In this document: piece after piece, positions 44,683 through 55,049 of the stretch
How the letters are laid out: the number at the start of each line of letters is the position of its first letter
How positions within the stretch are numbered: the stretch's first letter is position 1
Assembly: GCA_902624635.1 (NCBI GenBank)
Contig: CACNYD010000002.1
Coordinates: forward strand, 1 to 64,000
Length of the DNA stretch: 64,000 bases
Direction of reading: 5' to 3'
Source: an uncultured Pelagibacteraceae bacterium
Lineage (GTDB): Bacteria; Pseudomonadota; Alphaproteobacteria; Pelagibacterales; Pelagibacteraceae
The notes under the pieces: generated by a model
Database searches by the model: none
Seen by the model: the letters and a program-made list of their open reading frames with translations, nothing else
Told to the model about the DNA's origin: nothing
Made by a program: the position numbers and the translations under genes

Positions 44683-46014
44683 ATGACAATTTACGCATTA
44701 TCTAGTGGGCCTGGTATTTCTGGCGTTGCTGTTGTGAGAATCTCAGGTCCAGATTCTTCAAAAGTAGTGAAATTACTGACGAAGCATGAATTGCCAGCTC
44801 CGAGAGTGGCCACCCTTCGAAAAATAAACAATATCAACACTTCTGAGCTTATTGATGAGGGGTTAATTTTGTGGTTTCCTGGCCCTGAGAGCTACACAGG
44901 TGAAGATATGGTCGAAATTCAGATTCATGGTGGTAAAGCAGTCGTAGAGGCGCTTTTAAATGCTCTTTCAAATATAAAAGAGTGCCGACTTGCAGACCCT
45001 GGTGAGTTTACAAAACTCGCTTTTCAAAACGGTAAAATAAATTTGCTAAAAGCAGAAAGTATAGCCGATTTGATTTCAGCAGAGACCGAAATTCAGAGAT
45101 TGCAAGCCGTAAAAATGATGAAAGGAAAATCCTCAGAAAAATTTAATGAGTTGAGAAAGAAATTATTAAAAATTTTGTCATTCGTTGAAGCAAAAATAGA
45201 TTTTCCTGACGAAGATTTACCAGAAGAAAATTTAAAAAAGATAAAAGAAGATTCCTTGGATGTTTTAAATGAGATTAACAGAATTTTGAATGATCAAAAA
45301 GTTGGAGAAATAATACGTGAAGGTTTTAAAATTGCAATCGTAGGACCAACCAATGCCGGTAAGTCCAGCCTATTGAATAATTTATCAAACAGGGAAGTTG
45401 CTATAGTCTCTGAAATTGCTGGTACAACAAGAGACGTTGTCGAAACTCATCTAAACATAGACGGTTATCCAGTTATAATTTCAGACACAGCAGGCATAAG
45501 AGACTCTAAGGATGAAATTGAAAAAAAAGGGATAAAATTATCATTAAAAAAAGCTGAAAACGCTGATTTAAAGCTAGTAGTGGTGGATGCTAAAAGTATT
45601 GATTTAAGCGGATTTTTGAATGATTTATTAAAAAAAGATGCCATTCTAGTTATAAACAAATCTGATCTGTTGAAAGGAAAATTAGATCCCGAAATTTCTA
45701 AATTCAATCATGTTTTAATTTCATTAAAGGATAATCTAAATATAGATAAATTAATTTTAAAAATAAAAAATAATTTAGAAAATAAATTTATATCTGAGGA
45801 AGATATTTTAATTACAAGAGAAAGGCACAGACAACATTTGCTACAGTGTGTTGAACACCTGAATAATTTTTCAGATAAAAATGATAAAAAGGATTTCGAC
45901 AAAGGAGCTGAGGATTTAAGGTTAGCTACGAGACAATTAGGTATGATTGTCGGTAAAGTCGATGTAGAGGAGATATTAGGTAGTATTTTCAACGATTTTT
46001 GTATTGGAAAATAA
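44683..46014 (+). CDS. mnmE: tRNA uridine-5-carboxymethylaminomethyl modification GTPase MnmE
   Basis: MnmE and MnmG modify the wobble uridine of several tRNAs. The 443-residue protein has the formyl-THF-binding N-terminal domain (TIYALSSGPGISGVAVVRIS, split) and the GTPase motifs G1 GPTNAGKS (221-228), G2 GTTRD, G3 DTAG and G4 NKSD. The C-terminal FCIGK holds the catalytic Cys440. Its partner gene mnmG follows after 116 bp that include an exact T8A8 tract (46073-46088), possibly part of the mnmG promoter. Confidence 0.97.
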   Translation: MTIYALSSGPGISGVAVVRISGPDSSKVVKLLTKHELPAPRVATLRKINNINTSELIDEGLILWFPGPESYTGEDMVEIQIHGGKAVVEALLNALSNIKECRLADPGEFTKLAFQNGKINLLKAESIADLISAETEIQRLQAVKMMKGKSSEKFNELRKKLLKILSFVEAKIDFPDEDLPEENLKKIKEDSLDVLNEINRILNDQKVGEIIREGFKIAIVGPTNAGKSSLLNNLSNREVAIVSEIAGTTRDVVETHLNIDGYPVIISDTAGIRDSKDEIEKKGIKLSLKKAENADLKLVVVDAKSIDLSGFLNDLLKKDAILVINKSDLLKGKLDPEISKFNHVLISLKDNLNIDKLILKIKNNLENKFISEEDILITRERHRQHLLQCVEHLNNFSDKNDKKDFDKGAEDLRLATRQLGMIVGKVDVEEILGSIFNDFCIGK

Positions 46015-46130
46015 TAGCCATTTTATGGGGTTTTTTTGAAGCTTTTTATTGATTTTCGTTGATAAATAACACTTTTTTTTAAAAAAAACAGAAATCTTGT
46101 AAATATCTTAATCGAATATAAATTTAGCCC

Positions 46131-48002
46131 ATGAAAAAAGATTTAAAGTTTGATGTAGTTGTAATCGGCGGTGGTCATGCCGGGTGCGAAGCTGCAGCGG
46201 CCTCAGCAAGGCTTGGTGTAAATACCGCTTTGTTTACACATAATAAAAATACAATCGGAGAAATGTCATGTAATCCGGCTATAGGTGGTCTAGGTAAAGG
46301 TCACCTGGTTAGAGAAATTGATGCTTTAGATGGAGTTATGGGCGAGGTTGCTGACAAGTCTGGAATACAATTTAGATTACTAAATAGAAGTAGAGGACCT
46401 GCGGTAAGAGGCCCACGAACTCAATCTGATAGATCATTATATCGTAAATATATGCAAGAAAAACTTGTAAACTACTGTAATTTAACGATTTTTTCAGATC
46501 CTGTAATAAAGTTTATTTTTGAAAAAAACCAAATAAGTGGATTTATAACACTTAATGGTAACAAAGTGAGTTGTAACAAGTTAATCTTGACAACGGGCAC
46601 TTTTTTGAATGGTTTGATACATATAGGCGATGAAAGAACTCCTGCTGGACGATTTAATGAAAAACCGAGTACAGGCCTAAGTGAGCAGTTAGAAAAGTAT
46701 AGTTTCAAAATCGGAAGATTAAAAACAGGGACACCTCCTAGACTAGATTCTAGAACAATTAATTTTAAAAATTTGGAAAAACAATTTGCTGATGAAGATC
46801 CATATTTTTTTTCTTTTCTGACCAAAAAAAATTTAAACAAACAAGTGTCTTGTTCCATGACTTATACTAACGAAAAGGTTCACAAAATAATTGAAAAGAA
46901 TTTATCTAAGAGTGCAATGTATTCTGGAAGCATACAAGGCGTTGGTCCAAGATATTGTCCTTCTATCGAGGATAAAATAGTAAAATTCGCTGATAAGACA
47001 AGACATCAAATATTTCTAGAGCCTGAGGGTCTAAATGATCATACTATTTACCCTAATGGCATATCTACATCTCTACCTGAGGTTGTGCAATATGAAATAC
47101 TCAATAATATCAGTGGTTTAGAGAATGTAAAAGTTATTAGACCAGGATATGCTATAGAATATGACTATATTGATCCAAGAGAGCTCTTTTTAACACTTGA
47201 GACAAAAAAAATAAAAAATCTTTATCTCGCTGGTCAAATTAATGGAACTACAGGTTATGAGGAAGCAGCTGCTCAAGGACTTATAGCGGGAATTAATGCT
47301 GCTTTATCTTTAAGGAATATGGAACCTTTTATTTTAGATAGATCAGATGCATACATTGGCGTTATGATAGATGACTTAGTTACCAAAGGTGTTGCGGAGC
47401 CTTATAGAATGTTTACATCTCGAGCAGAGTACAGACTAAGTCTTAGATCAGATAATGCAGACTTAAGACTTACCCATAAAGGAATTAAAATTGGTTTAAT
47501 AGCAGGAAATAGAAAACAACTCTTTGAGGATAAATTTAATAAATTAAGCAAAATATCTCTACAAATGTCTAATTTAAACATTTCGCCCTCTAAGGCAGAT
47601 AAATTTGGAATAAAAATAGCTAAAGACGGTGTTTTTAGATCAGCAGAAGAAATTCTTACCCAAAAAAGTGTTAATATGATAAAAATTAGGAATATTTGGC
47701 CTGAAATTCCTGATTATGGTAATGAAATTGATGAACAGATTGAGATTAACTCTCATTACAGAGGATATTTAAAGAAACAAAAGGCTGATATTTTAGCTTT
47801 TAAACGAGATGAGAATTTAACAATACCAGATAATATTGATTATGATCAATTTTCAGGCCTGTCTAATGAAGTAAAAGCTAAATTCAAAGAAATAAGGCCT
47901 AAAACTATGGGTCAGGCTTTAAGAATCGATGGAATAACACCTGCAGCCGTATATATTTTGTTGTCACATGTCAAAAGAAAGTCTATTAAGCATATAGCTT
48001 AA
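46131..48002 (+). CDS. mnmG: tRNA uridine-5-carboxymethylaminomethyl modification enzyme MnmG (GidA)
   Basis: The 623-residue FAD protein has [19 protein letters not shown] (9-27), [18 protein letters not shown] (about 47-64), [27 protein letters not shown], the signature [10 protein letters not shown], the second signature YEEAAAQGL, and a helical C-terminal MnmE/tRNA-binding domain. All hallmarks are intact. Its stop overlaps the rsmG ATG (TAATG), the classic gidA-gidB-parA-parB order near bacterial origins. Confidence 0.97.
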   Translation: MKKDLKFDVVVIGGGHAGCEAAAASARLGVNTALFTHNKNTIGEMSCNPAIGGLGKGHLVREIDALDGVMGEVADKSGIQFRLLNRSRGPAVRGPRTQSDRSLYRKYMQEKLVNYCNLTIFSDPVIKFIFEKNQISGFITLNGNKVSCNKLILTTGTFLNGLIHIGDERTPAGRFNEKPSTGLSEQLEKYSFKIGRLKTGTPPRLDSRTINFKNLEKQFADEDPYFFSFLTKKNLNKQVSCSMTYTNEKVHKIIEKNLSKSAMYSGSIQGVGPRYCPSIEDKIVKFADKTRHQIFLEPEGLNDHTIYPNGISTSLPEVVQYEILNNISGLENVKVIRPGYAIEYDYIDPRELFLTLETKKIKNLYLAGQINGTTGYEEAAAQGLIAGINAALSLRNMEPFILDRSDAYIGVMIDDLVTKGVAEPYRMFTSRAEYRLSLRSDNADLRLTHKGIKIGLIAGNRKQLFEDKFNKLSKISLQMSNLNISPSKADKFGIKIAKDGVFRSAEEILTQKSVNMIKIRNIWPEIPDYGNEIDEQIEINSHYRGYLKKQKADILAFKRDENLTIPDNIDYDQFSGLSNEVKAKFKEIRPKTMGQALRIDGITPAAVYILLSHVKRKSIKHIA

Positions 48003-48649
48003 TGGATAACTTAATTTTAAATTCTTATTCCAAAATTTCCAATTTGAATGTTTCACGTGAAACTTGTAATGAGCTTGAGAGCTTAATTACGATGATACAG
48101 GAAAAAAATCAGGAAATTAACATTATAAGTAAAAAAATGTATGAAAAAGGGGCAATAAGAGAGCGTCATATAATAGATTCTGCACAAATTGTTGATTTTG
48201 TTGATTTAAATTGCAATACAACCTCAGATTTAGGTACAGGAGGTGGAATGCCAGGATTAATAGTGGCTATAGTGATGAAAAAAATTAAAAATGACATGAA
48301 AGTAAACCTCTATGAAAAAAGCTACCACAAATGTGTTTTCCTGAGAGAAGTTTCAAAAAAATTAAATTTAAATACAGAAATAATTCAGAAAGATATTTTT
48401 TCACTTAGAAATATTGAAACAGGAACAATTATGTCAAGGGCGTTTAAGCCAATGCCTGTGATTTTAAACTTAGTTAATGAAAATTTTAAAAAATATAAAA
48501 ATATTATTTTTTTTATGGGAAGTAGTGGAAGAAAAATTCTTAATGAAACACTTCAAGAGTGGGATTTAGATTATGAAGAAAAAAAAAGTTTAACAAGTGA
48601 CGACTCATTTATATTAAATATTAGAAAAATAAAAAAAAAAGTTTCATGA
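48002..48649 (+). CDS. rsmG: 16S rRNA m7G527 methyltransferase RsmG (GidB)
   Basis: RsmG methylates G527 of 16S rRNA. The 215-residue protein has NVSRETCNELESLI at the N-terminus, AIRERHIIDSAQI, SAM motif TSDLGTGGGMPGLIVAI (about 77-93) and YEKSYHKCVFLREV, then SRAFKPM. The codons for NVSRET contain the parS site. It is coupled to mnmG by TAATG and overlaps parA by 4 bp. Confidence 0.95.
   Translation: MDNLILNSYSKISNLNVSRETCNELESLITMIQEKNQEINIISKKMYEKGAIRERHIIDSAQIVDFVDLNCNTTSDLGTGGGMPGLIVAIVMKKIKNDMKVNLYEKSYHKCVFLREVSKKLNLNTEIIQKDIFSLRNIETGTIMSRAFKPMPVILNLVNENFKKYKNIIFFMGSSGRKILNETLQEWDLDYEEKKSLTSDDSFILNIRKIKKKVS
48049..48064. other. parS: parS centromere-like ParB-binding site inside rsmG
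   Basis: TGTTTCACGTGAAACT differs from the bacterial consensus parS (TGTTTCACGTGAAACA) at the last base only. The inner 14 bp (48050-48063) are a perfect palindrome. It lies within the early rsmG codons, about 1.4 kb before parB and about 8.4 kb from the candidate origin. Confidence 0.9.
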
Positions 48650-49440
48650 AAATTATTTCAATTATAAATCAAAAGGGTGGGGTTGGAAAAACAACAACTG
48701 TAATAAATTTAGCGTCCGCGTTATCCCAACTTGGAAAAAAAATTTTAGTAATCGATCTAGATCCTCAAGGGAATGCTACTACAGGACTGGGATTATCCAA
48801 CACCTCTCAATCCGATCAGACAATTTATGGGATTCTCAATGGCACAATGTCAATTTCAAACGTAATTAAAAAAACAGAGTTCCAAAATCTTGATTTAATA
48901 TCATCCAATGTAGATCTGTCTGGACTGGAGGTTGAAACCGCTGGAGATAGTGACAGAGCCTTTATTCTTAAAGCTAAATTAACCGCGTTTTTAAATGATT
49001 CTAGAGGATTATATGATTATATTCTCATTGATTGCCCTCCTTCTTTGAGTCTTCTAACTGTAATGGCTTTGGTATCATCTAACTCACTGCTTGTGCCATT
49101 ACAAACAGAATTTTTTGCTTTAGAAGGACTAACACAGCTTATGAAGACTATAGAGAGGATAAAAATTAACTTGAATCCTGAATTAGATATTCAAGGCATA
49201 CTTTTAACTATGTATGATCGAAGAAATAAACTTTCTTCACAGGTTGAACAGGAAGCGAGAGATTATTTCAAAGATAAAGTTTACCAAACGGTAATACCTC
49301 GAAATGTAAGATTATCAGAAGCACCATCTCATGGTATTCCGGTATTGATTTATGATAAGAATTGTCCAGGAAGTAAGTCATATTATAGTTTTACAGATGA
49401 GTTCTTGGCACAAGAAAATAAAGTTGGGAGTGCAGCGTAA
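48646..49440 (+). CDS. parA: Chromosome-partitioning ATPase ParA
   Basis: ParA moves ParB-parS complexes on the nucleoid. The 264-residue Walker-type ATPase has the deviant Walker A KGGVGKTT (10-17), VIDLDPQGNATTGLG (about 36-50), IDCPPSLSLLTVMAL (Walker B, about 125-139) and VIPRNVRLSEAPSHGIPV near 216-233. It is coupled to rsmG by a 4-bp overlap and to parB by TAATG. Size and motifs fit a chromosomal Soj type rather than a plasmid type. Confidence 0.97.
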   Translation: MKIISIINQKGGVGKTTTVINLASALSQLGKKILVIDLDPQGNATTGLGLSNTSQSDQTIYGILNGTMSISNVIKKTEFQNLDLISSNVDLSGLEVETAGDSDRAFILKAKLTAFLNDSRGLYDYILIDCPPSLSLLTVMALVSSNSLLVPLQTEFFALEGLTQLMKTIERIKINLNPELDIQGILLTMYDRRNKLSSQVEQEARDYFKDKVYQTVIPRNVRLSEAPSHGIPVLIYDKNCPGSKSYYSFTDEFLAQENKVGSAA

Positions 49441-50282
49441 TGAACAAAATAAAAAAAGGGTTGGGCAGAGGATTATCTTCCTTAATCGGTGAAACTAAAA
49501 TTGAGAATAAAACAAATAATTTAAGCTTAGCCGACATAGTCCCTAACAAATATCAACCAAGAAAAAATTTTGATGAAGAGAACTTAAATGATTTAGTTAA
49601 TTCAATAAAAGAACGTGGTGTTATTCAGCCAATTATAGTTAGAAAATCTAATACGAATAATTCTAAATATGAGATTATAGCTGGAGAAAGAAGGTGGTTG
49701 GCTGCACAAAAAGCGGGACTTAATGAAATTCCTGTAGTCGTTACAGATGCCGACGATCTAAAATCATTAGAATTTGCAATAGTTGAAAACGTGCAAAGGC
49801 ATGATTTAAATCCTTTAGAAGAAGCACAAGGTTATAAAAGATTGATAGATGAATTTGCTTATGATCAAGATAAAGTATCAAAATTTATAGGTAAAAGCAG
49901 AAGTTATATTTCTAACTCATTAAGATTACTTAATTTACCCAAAGAAGTTCTTGATTTTGTAGAACAAAAAAAAATCACAGCTGGTCATGCAAAGATATTA
50001 GTAGGACTAGATAATGCTACTTTTCTAGCAAATAAATTTATTGAAAAAAAATTATCTGTTAGACAAGCTGAAAATTTGGTTAAAATATTTAGAAAAACTA
50101 AAAGAAATACCTCCAGTAGAGTAGACTCAAATATTAGAGATTTAGAAAACTCTATATCTGAAAAAATCGGACTCAGTGTCTCTATTAAAAATAATAAAAA
50201 CAATAAAGGTAAAATATCATTTTATTACAAAGAGCTTGATCAATTAAACAAGATTATTGATATTATTAAATCTGGATATTAG
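49440..50282 (+). CDS. parB: Chromosome-partitioning protein ParB
   Basis: ParB is a CTPase that loads at parS and spreads. The 280-residue protein has an N-terminal ParA-contact segment KKGLGRGLSSLIGE (4-17), the CTP motifs QPRKNFDEENLNDLV, GVIQPIIVR (C-motif), GERRWLAAQKAG and ENVQRHDLNPLEEA, then the helix-turn-helix that reads parS (SKFIGKSRSYISNSLRLL), and a C-terminal dimerisation region. It converges with holA, overlapping by 17 bp. Confidence 0.96.
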   Translation: MNKIKKGLGRGLSSLIGETKIENKTNNLSLADIVPNKYQPRKNFDEENLNDLVNSIKERGVIQPIIVRKSNTNNSKYEIIAGERRWLAAQKAGLNEIPVVVTDADDLKSLEFAIVENVQRHDLNPLEEAQGYKRLIDEFAYDQDKVSKFIGKSRSYISNSLRLLNLPKEVLDFVEQKKITAGHAKILVGLDNATFLANKFIEKKLSVRQAENLVKIFRKTKRNTSSRVDSNIRDLENSISEKIGLSVSIKNNKNNKGKISFYYKELDQLNKIIDIIKSGY

Positions 50283-51264
50283 TATTTTCAACTTTATCTA
50301 AAATCATATTGTTTATGATTTGATTAGAAATCTGAGGATTTTTTTTAATTAAACTCTCAGTATTGTTTAGATCTATAATAAAATTATCAATATCATTCAA
50401 TCCCCATATTTTGATCTGTTGCTTAATTATATTTTTATCCTTCCAGAATATTGGAGGTTTAAATGAGTTAATTACTTGATCAATATTATTATTTTCATTC
50501 AAATTTAATCTTAACCTTCTTAGTCTCTTTAGCTTGTTTAAAAAAGTTCTTAAAATTAGAATATTATCCTCGCTAGATGGGATATTTTCATTAAGAATAT
50601 TGAGAGTTCTTTTTTTATTTTTGCTTAAACAATTATCTACTAACTCTCCAGCACTGTAATTTTCGCTTAGATTTGTTAATTTTAAAATATCTTCTAATTC
50701 TAATTTTTTATTGTTTTTACTTAGGTTAATAATTTTTTGTAATTCATTTTTAAGATTAATTCTGTCTCCTTGAGCCCTTTCAACAATTAAATTTAAATTT
50801 TCTTGTGATAAATTTATTTTGTTTTCATTTAAAATTTTTCTGGCAATTGTGGCTAGTGTCTGGCTCGTATCCTCATAAAATGGAATTGTAAGTGTTCGCT
50901 TATCCTTCTCGAAAAAGTTACGAATTTTTGATTTTTTTTCCAATCTTTTGGCTATAAGTATAAAAACTTCACCCTCGATTTTAGTCTCAATAATCTCCTC
51001 AATTATATTTAAAGCCTTATCAGTAACATCGGAAATTATAATTAATTTCTCGTTCTCAAAAAAAGACTTTGAATATATACTTTCAAAAAAGATTTCCTTG
51101 TTAGTTATAATTTCTTTTTCTGTATATCTGTAAGTGTTTCCTTTATTAAAATTTTTAAAATGTGTTTTTATTATTTCTAATTTTAGTCCCTCATTTTCAC
51201 CATAAAACAAAAAAAAATTGGCTTTTTCCTTAAATTTACTAATCTCAAAATGTTTAGAGATCAT
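50266..51264 (-). CDS. holA: DNA polymerase III delta subunit
   Basis: HolA opens the sliding clamp in the clamp loader. The 332-residue protein shows the delta N-terminal pattern FFLFYGENEGLKLEII, the core region IIISDVTDKAL and VFILIAKRLEKKSKIRNFFEK, and helical domains II-III with RAQGDRINLKNELQKIINL. Sequence conservation in this family is low; position (holA next to lptE and leuS, opposite parB) is the usual alphaproteobacterial order and supports the call. It overlaps lptE by 11 bp. Confidence 0.9.
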   Translation of the reverse strand: MISKHFEISKFKEKANFFLFYGENEGLKLEIIKTHFKNFNKGNTYRYTEKEIITNKEIFFESIYSKSFFENEKLIIISDVTDKALNIIEEIIETKIEGEVFILIAKRLEKKSKIRNFFEKDKRTLTIPFYEDTSQTLATIARKILNENKINLSQENLNLIVERAQGDRINLKNELQKIINLSKNNKKLELEDILKLTNLSENYSAGELVDNCLSKNKKRTLNILNENIPSSEDNILILRTFLNKLKRLRRLRLNLNENNNIDQVINSFKPPIFWKDKNIIKQQIKIWGLNDIDNFIIDLNNTESLIKKNPQISNQIINNMILDKVENTNIQI

Positions 51265-51721
51265 TTTGAATAGTGTTAAAAAATATGTTCATATCCTGTA
51301 AAATTTTTGAGATCATGTTTTTTTCAATATTATTCTTATATTGATTTAGCTCAAATTTATTGTCCATTGAATTAAATGGCGATTCTTTTAAGAATTTCTT
51401 TGCAAAAATCTTACCATTTTTTTTATTCGTTAAAATCATATTAACTTCTAAAATAAGTTTATAACTAGAGGCATTACCTTTTTTGTCTTTTGAAATTATA
51501 TTTTCTTTTTTAAAACTTTTTAATTCTAAATCAAAAATATTTTTTGCATCATTTTTTTTAAATTTTTCTATTTTACTGATAATCGATAGGTTTATTTTTT
51601 TATTTCCAGAATATTTTATTGTATCAATTTTGAAGTTATCTTTTTGATTAGTTTGGTAGATTGGATTATAACCACAACTAAACAGAAAGATTAAAATTAA
51701 TAAGTATTTTAAGTTTTTCAT
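51254..51721 (-). CDS. lptE: LPS-assembly lipoprotein LptE
   Basis: LptE plugs the LptD translocon in the outer membrane. The 155-residue protein has a lipoprotein signal with lipobox LFSC (Cys16), then CGYNPIYQ, the usual GYxPxY start of mature LptE. The remainder is Lys/Asn/Ile-rich with alternating strands. Conservation beyond the N-terminus is weak, but the leuS-lptE-holA order supports the assignment. It directly abuts the leuS stop. Confidence 0.87.
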   Translation of the reverse strand: MKNLKYLLILIFLFSCGYNPIYQTNQKDNFKIDTIKYSGNKKINLSIISKIEKFKKNDAKNIFDLELKSFKKENIISKDKKGNASSYKLILEVNMILTNKKNGKIFAKKFLKESPFNSMDNKFELNQYKNNIEKNMISKILQDMNIFFNTIQNDL

Positions 51722-54262
51722 TTATTTAATAATAAAGTTAATTAACTTATTTTCTATATATATTGTCTTGATAAGCACTTTATTTTCAAGGTATTTTTTT
51801 ATTTGTTCATCTTTCTGAATATTTTTAATCAATGTTTCTTTATTAATTGATTTGTTTATCGAAAAAACTTTTCTTTTTTTTCCATTTATTTGAGCGACAA
51901 CATTGAATACTTCCTTTTCTAAAAATTTTTGTTCTATTTGTGGCCATTGAATATCTTGTAAAGGTTGTTTTAACTGTTCAAGACATTCGCTTGAGAAGTG
52001 CGGAATTATAGGATTGAGTACTTTTAAAATATTGACATAATTTTTTTCAAAATTATTTCCCCAATCGTCTTTATTTAATTGCTGGTTATAAAAAGCATAG
52101 ATTTTATGGACTGATGCAATTACAACGTTAAAACCAAAGCGTTCTAAATCATTGTTTATTTTATAAATAATCTGATTAGTAAATTTTTCTAGACCTTCAT
52201 CAAATTTAGAAAATTTTTTTTTATTCAGAATTATTTTTTCATGTAAGGTCCATAATTTTTGTAGAAATTTATATGAAGCACTAATCCCGGTGTCGGACCA
52301 TTGGACATCCTTTTCTGGTGGGCTGTCAGACAAGATAAATAACCTTACTGCATCAGCACCATACATTTTGATAATTTTTTCAGGATCAATAGTATTTTTT
52401 TTTGATTTGGACATTGACTCAGAGGGACCAACAATAACTTTTTTTGAAGGATCTTTACTTTGGTAAAAATTTTTACCATCTTCACTAATTACATCATCAG
52501 GATAAATCCAATTATTATTTTCGTCTTTAAATGTTCTATGACACACCATGCCCTGAGTGAATAAACCTTTAAATGGTTCTTTCAGTTTTGTGTTTTTATT
52601 ATCTAAGCTTATAGCTCTCATAAAAAAACGTGAGTAAAGTAGATGTAATATTGCATGCTCAACTCCACCAATATATTGATCAACAGGCATCCAATAATCA
52701 GTATCATTTTTCTCAAATGGTTCTTCTTTACTCTGTGCTGAACAAAATCTCAGATAATACCAAGAGGAGTCAACAAAAGTATCTAATGTATCAGTTTCTC
52801 TTTGACAAATTTTTCCATCAATAACAACTTTTTTCCATTCATCATGAGAATCTAGAGGGTTACCATTAGTGTTGAGGTTAATATTTTCAGGAAGTCTGAC
52901 AGGTAAATTTTTTTCAGGTATTTTTACAACATTATTTTTTTCATCATAAGCTATAGGAATTGGGCAACCCCAGTATCTTTGTCTAGATATTCCCCAATCT
53001 TTAAGTCTATAATTTGTTTTTTTTTTTCCTAATTTTTTCTCTTCAATAATTTTAATAGTTTCACTTATTGATTTTTCAGGTACATCAAGATCATTTAAAA
53101 ATTTAGAATTAATTATTTTTCCCGGTCCCGTGTAAGCTTCATTCTCAACTTGATAATTTGCATCTTCATTTTTTGGTCTTACAACCGTTTTAATTTCGAG
53201 ATTATATTTCTTTGCAAAATCAAAATCTCTTTGGTCATGAGCAGGACAACCAAAAACTGCTCCAAATCCATAATCCATTAAAACAAAATTAGCAAAATAA
53301 ACTGGGACTTTATTTTTGTTATCCAAAGGATTTATGGCTAAAAGTTCAGTTTTAAAACCAATTTTAGTTGCTTGAGCAATTGACTCTTCTGTAGTACCGG
53401 TTTTGGAACATTCATTTTTAAATTTAATGAAGTCTTTATTATTATCATAATATTTAGATAGAGGATGATCCACTGAAAGGGCTAAAAAAGAAAATCCAAA
53501 TAAAGTATCTGGTCTGGTAGTGTAGCATTTTATTGATTTGACATTTTCAGAACCCTCAATTTTAAAATCTATTTCACAACCAAATGACTTACCAATCCAA
53601 TTTTTTTGCATTATTTTCACTTTATCCGGCCATTCATTTAGTTCATTGAGATCGCTTAAAAGTTCTTCTGAAAAATGTGAAATTTTAAAAAACCATTGAT
53701 TAAGTTTTTTTCTTTCAACTAAAGCACCAGATCTCCAACCTTTTCCATCTATTACTTGCTCATTAGCTAAAACTGTTTTATCAACTGGGTCCCAATTTAC
53801 GTAACTTTCTTTTCTATAAACAAGACCTTTATCAAAAAGGTCTAAAAATATTTTTTGTTGATGTTTATAATAATCAGGTGAACATGTTGAAACTTCCCTA
53901 TCCCAGTCTATAGATAGACCCAACATCATAAGTTGAGATTTCATTATTTTAATATTATCCTCTGTCCAATTTTTTGGATTTAAATTATTTTGTTTTGCTG
54001 CATTTTCTGCAGGCATTCCAAAAGAATCCCAGCCCATCGGATGGAGTACATTATTTCCCTTTAAACTTTTATATCTGGAGAGAACATCACCAATCGTATA
54101 ATTTCTTACATGTCCCATATGAATTTTCCCAGAGGGATAAGGGAACATTTCTAAACAATAAAATTTTTTTTTATTTTTATTTATTAATGACTTAAAAGTT
54201 TTATTTTTTAACCAATATTTTTGCCATTTATCTTCAACTGTCTTAAAATTATATCTTTCCAC
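51722..54262 (-). CDS. leuS: Leucyl-tRNA synthetase
   Basis: The 846-residue class I synthetase has HIGH motif [15 protein letters not shown] (about 42-56), a CP1 editing domain with the TTRPDTLFG signature and [16 protein letters not shown], the catalytic [15 protein letters not shown], and KMSKS variant [17 protein letters not shown]. It is close in length to the E. coli enzyme (860). The C-terminal anticodon-binding helical domain is complete. Neighbouring DUF3576 upstream and lptE-holA downstream form a conserved operon. Confidence 0.98.
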   Translation of the reverse strand: MERYNFKTVEDKWQKYWLKNKTFKSLINKNKKKFYCLEMFPYPSGKIHMGHVRNYTIGDVLSRYKSLKGNNVLHPMGWDSFGMPAENAAKQNNLNPKNWTEDNIKIMKSQLMMLGLSIDWDREVSTCSPDYYKHQQKIFLDLFDKGLVYRKESYVNWDPVDKTVLANEQVIDGKGWRSGALVERKKLNQWFFKISHFSEELLSDLNELNEWPDKVKIMQKNWIGKSFGCEIDFKIEGSENVKSIKCYTTRPDTLFGFSFLALSVDHPLSKYYDNNKDFIKFKNECSKTGTTEESIAQATKIGFKTELLAINPLDNKNKVPVYFANFVLMDYGFGAVFGCPAHDQRDFDFAKKYNLEIKTVVRPKNEDANYQVENEAYTGPGKIINSKFLNDLDVPEKSISETIKIIEEKKLGKKKTNYRLKDWGISRQRYWGCPIPIAYDEKNNVVKIPEKNLPVRLPENINLNTNGNPLDSHDEWKKVVIDGKICQRETDTLDTFVDSSWYYLRFCSAQSKEEPFEKNDTDYWMPVDQYIGGVEHAILHLLYSRFFMRAISLDNKNTKLKEPFKGLFTQGMVCHRTFKDENNNWIYPDDVISEDGKNFYQSKDPSKKVIVGPSESMSKSKKNTIDPEKIIKMYGADAVRLFILSDSPPEKDVQWSDTGISASYKFLQKLWTLHEKIILNKKKFSKFDEGLEKFTNQIIYKINNDLERFGFNVVIASVHKIYAFYNQQLNKDDWGNNFEKNYVNILKVLNPIIPHFSSECLEQLKQPLQDIQWPQIEQKFLEKEVFNVVAQINGKKRKVFSINKSINKETLIKNIQKDEQIKKYLENKVLIKTIYIENKLINFIIK

Positions 54263-54285
54263 AATTAATGATTTTTTATTTTCTT

Positions 54286-54846
54286 TTAATCTTTATCTCC
54301 AATTATATATGGATTTTCTTTTTTATTTTTTTCAATTGCATCTTTTCTATATTTGGTAGCTTTCTTTAGGATATTTAAATTTAAATCTGCAACTAAATCA
54401 TTATTATTTTTACTAATTGAACAATTTGTTAAATTTTGAGAGCACTTCTTTAAAAAAACATTAATGTCTAAAGCATCTGATCTAATTTCATTTGTTAAAA
54501 ATCTAACAGAAATTTTTACCGCCTCATTTGGTGACCCGCTTTCGCTGTACCAATCAGTTATAACAATTCCACCGCTATAATTTGCAGAAACTAATGGCAT
54601 AAAATCTAGTGTATCTAAAGTTGCCCTCCATAACGGATTTGAACTAGCAAACTCATAATTAGTTCCAGAGTTTGAGCCGCCCATGAGCCTAAAACCTCTA
54701 CCTTCCTCGACATTTTTTTTGACTCTTTCTCTAGGATCTGGGGGAAAATCTTTTGCACTAACTTTTTTAGGTTTGAGCGCTTGACAACCTGTTTGGGTCA
54801 AGAAAATTAGTATAGATAGTAGAATTAATATATTTCTAGAGATCAT
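54286..54846 (-). CDS. DUF3576 family lipoprotein
   Basis: With ATG 54846 the product is 186 residues with a hydrophobic signal (about 5-17) and a lipobox-like TQTGC, noncanonical in having Gln at -3. It is followed by the family pattern: [30 protein letters not shown] (split), ADYSGG-like [14 protein letters not shown] and the later [11 protein letters not shown]. The longer frame to 54948 adds an unlikely second hydrophobic leader and is rejected. The function is unknown; the gene regularly precedes leuS in Alphaproteobacteria. Confidence 0.88.
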   Translation of the reverse strand: MISRNILILLSILIFLTQTGCQALKPKKVSAKDFPPDPRERVKKNVEEGRGFRLMGGSNSGTNYEFASSNPLWRATLDTLDFMPLVSANYSGGIVITDWYSESGSPNEAVKISVRFLTNEIRSDALDINVFLKKCSQNLTNCSISKNNNDLVADLNLNILKKATKYRKDAIEKNKKENPYIIGDKD

Positions 54847-55020
54847 AATATTAGGTTTATTAACATAAATTGTTATGTTTAAAATTAGAATATGTCTCAT
54901 TAAAAGTGTTAGTAAATAGTGAAGAAAAGTGATGCAAAAATACAACACTATAATAAATTTTTGGCGAAGATTACATAATAAGCTAAGAATTATCCCATTA
55001 TTTGCTAAAAAAGCGGTGTT

Positions 55021-55042
55021 TATAATTAATTATAAAAAGGAG
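55021..55042 (+). promoter_or_regulatory. Probable -10 element and strong Shine-Dalgarno of the porin gene
   Basis: TATAAT at 55021-55026 is an exact -10 hexamer, and AAGGAG at 55037-55042 lies 7 nt before the porin ATG, the best ribosome-binding site in the window. I see no good -35 hexamer at 16-18 bp, so the promoter call is weaker than the ribosome-site call. Confidence 0.5.
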
Positions 55043-55049
55043 TACATTT

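Noticed and set aside
46015-46130. mnmE-mnmG gap as an origin, as in gammaproteobacteria where oriC is beside gidA
   Set aside because: It has a T8A8 tract but no DnaA-box-like nonamer, and the ppsR-hemE gap fits the alphaproteobacterial pattern better.
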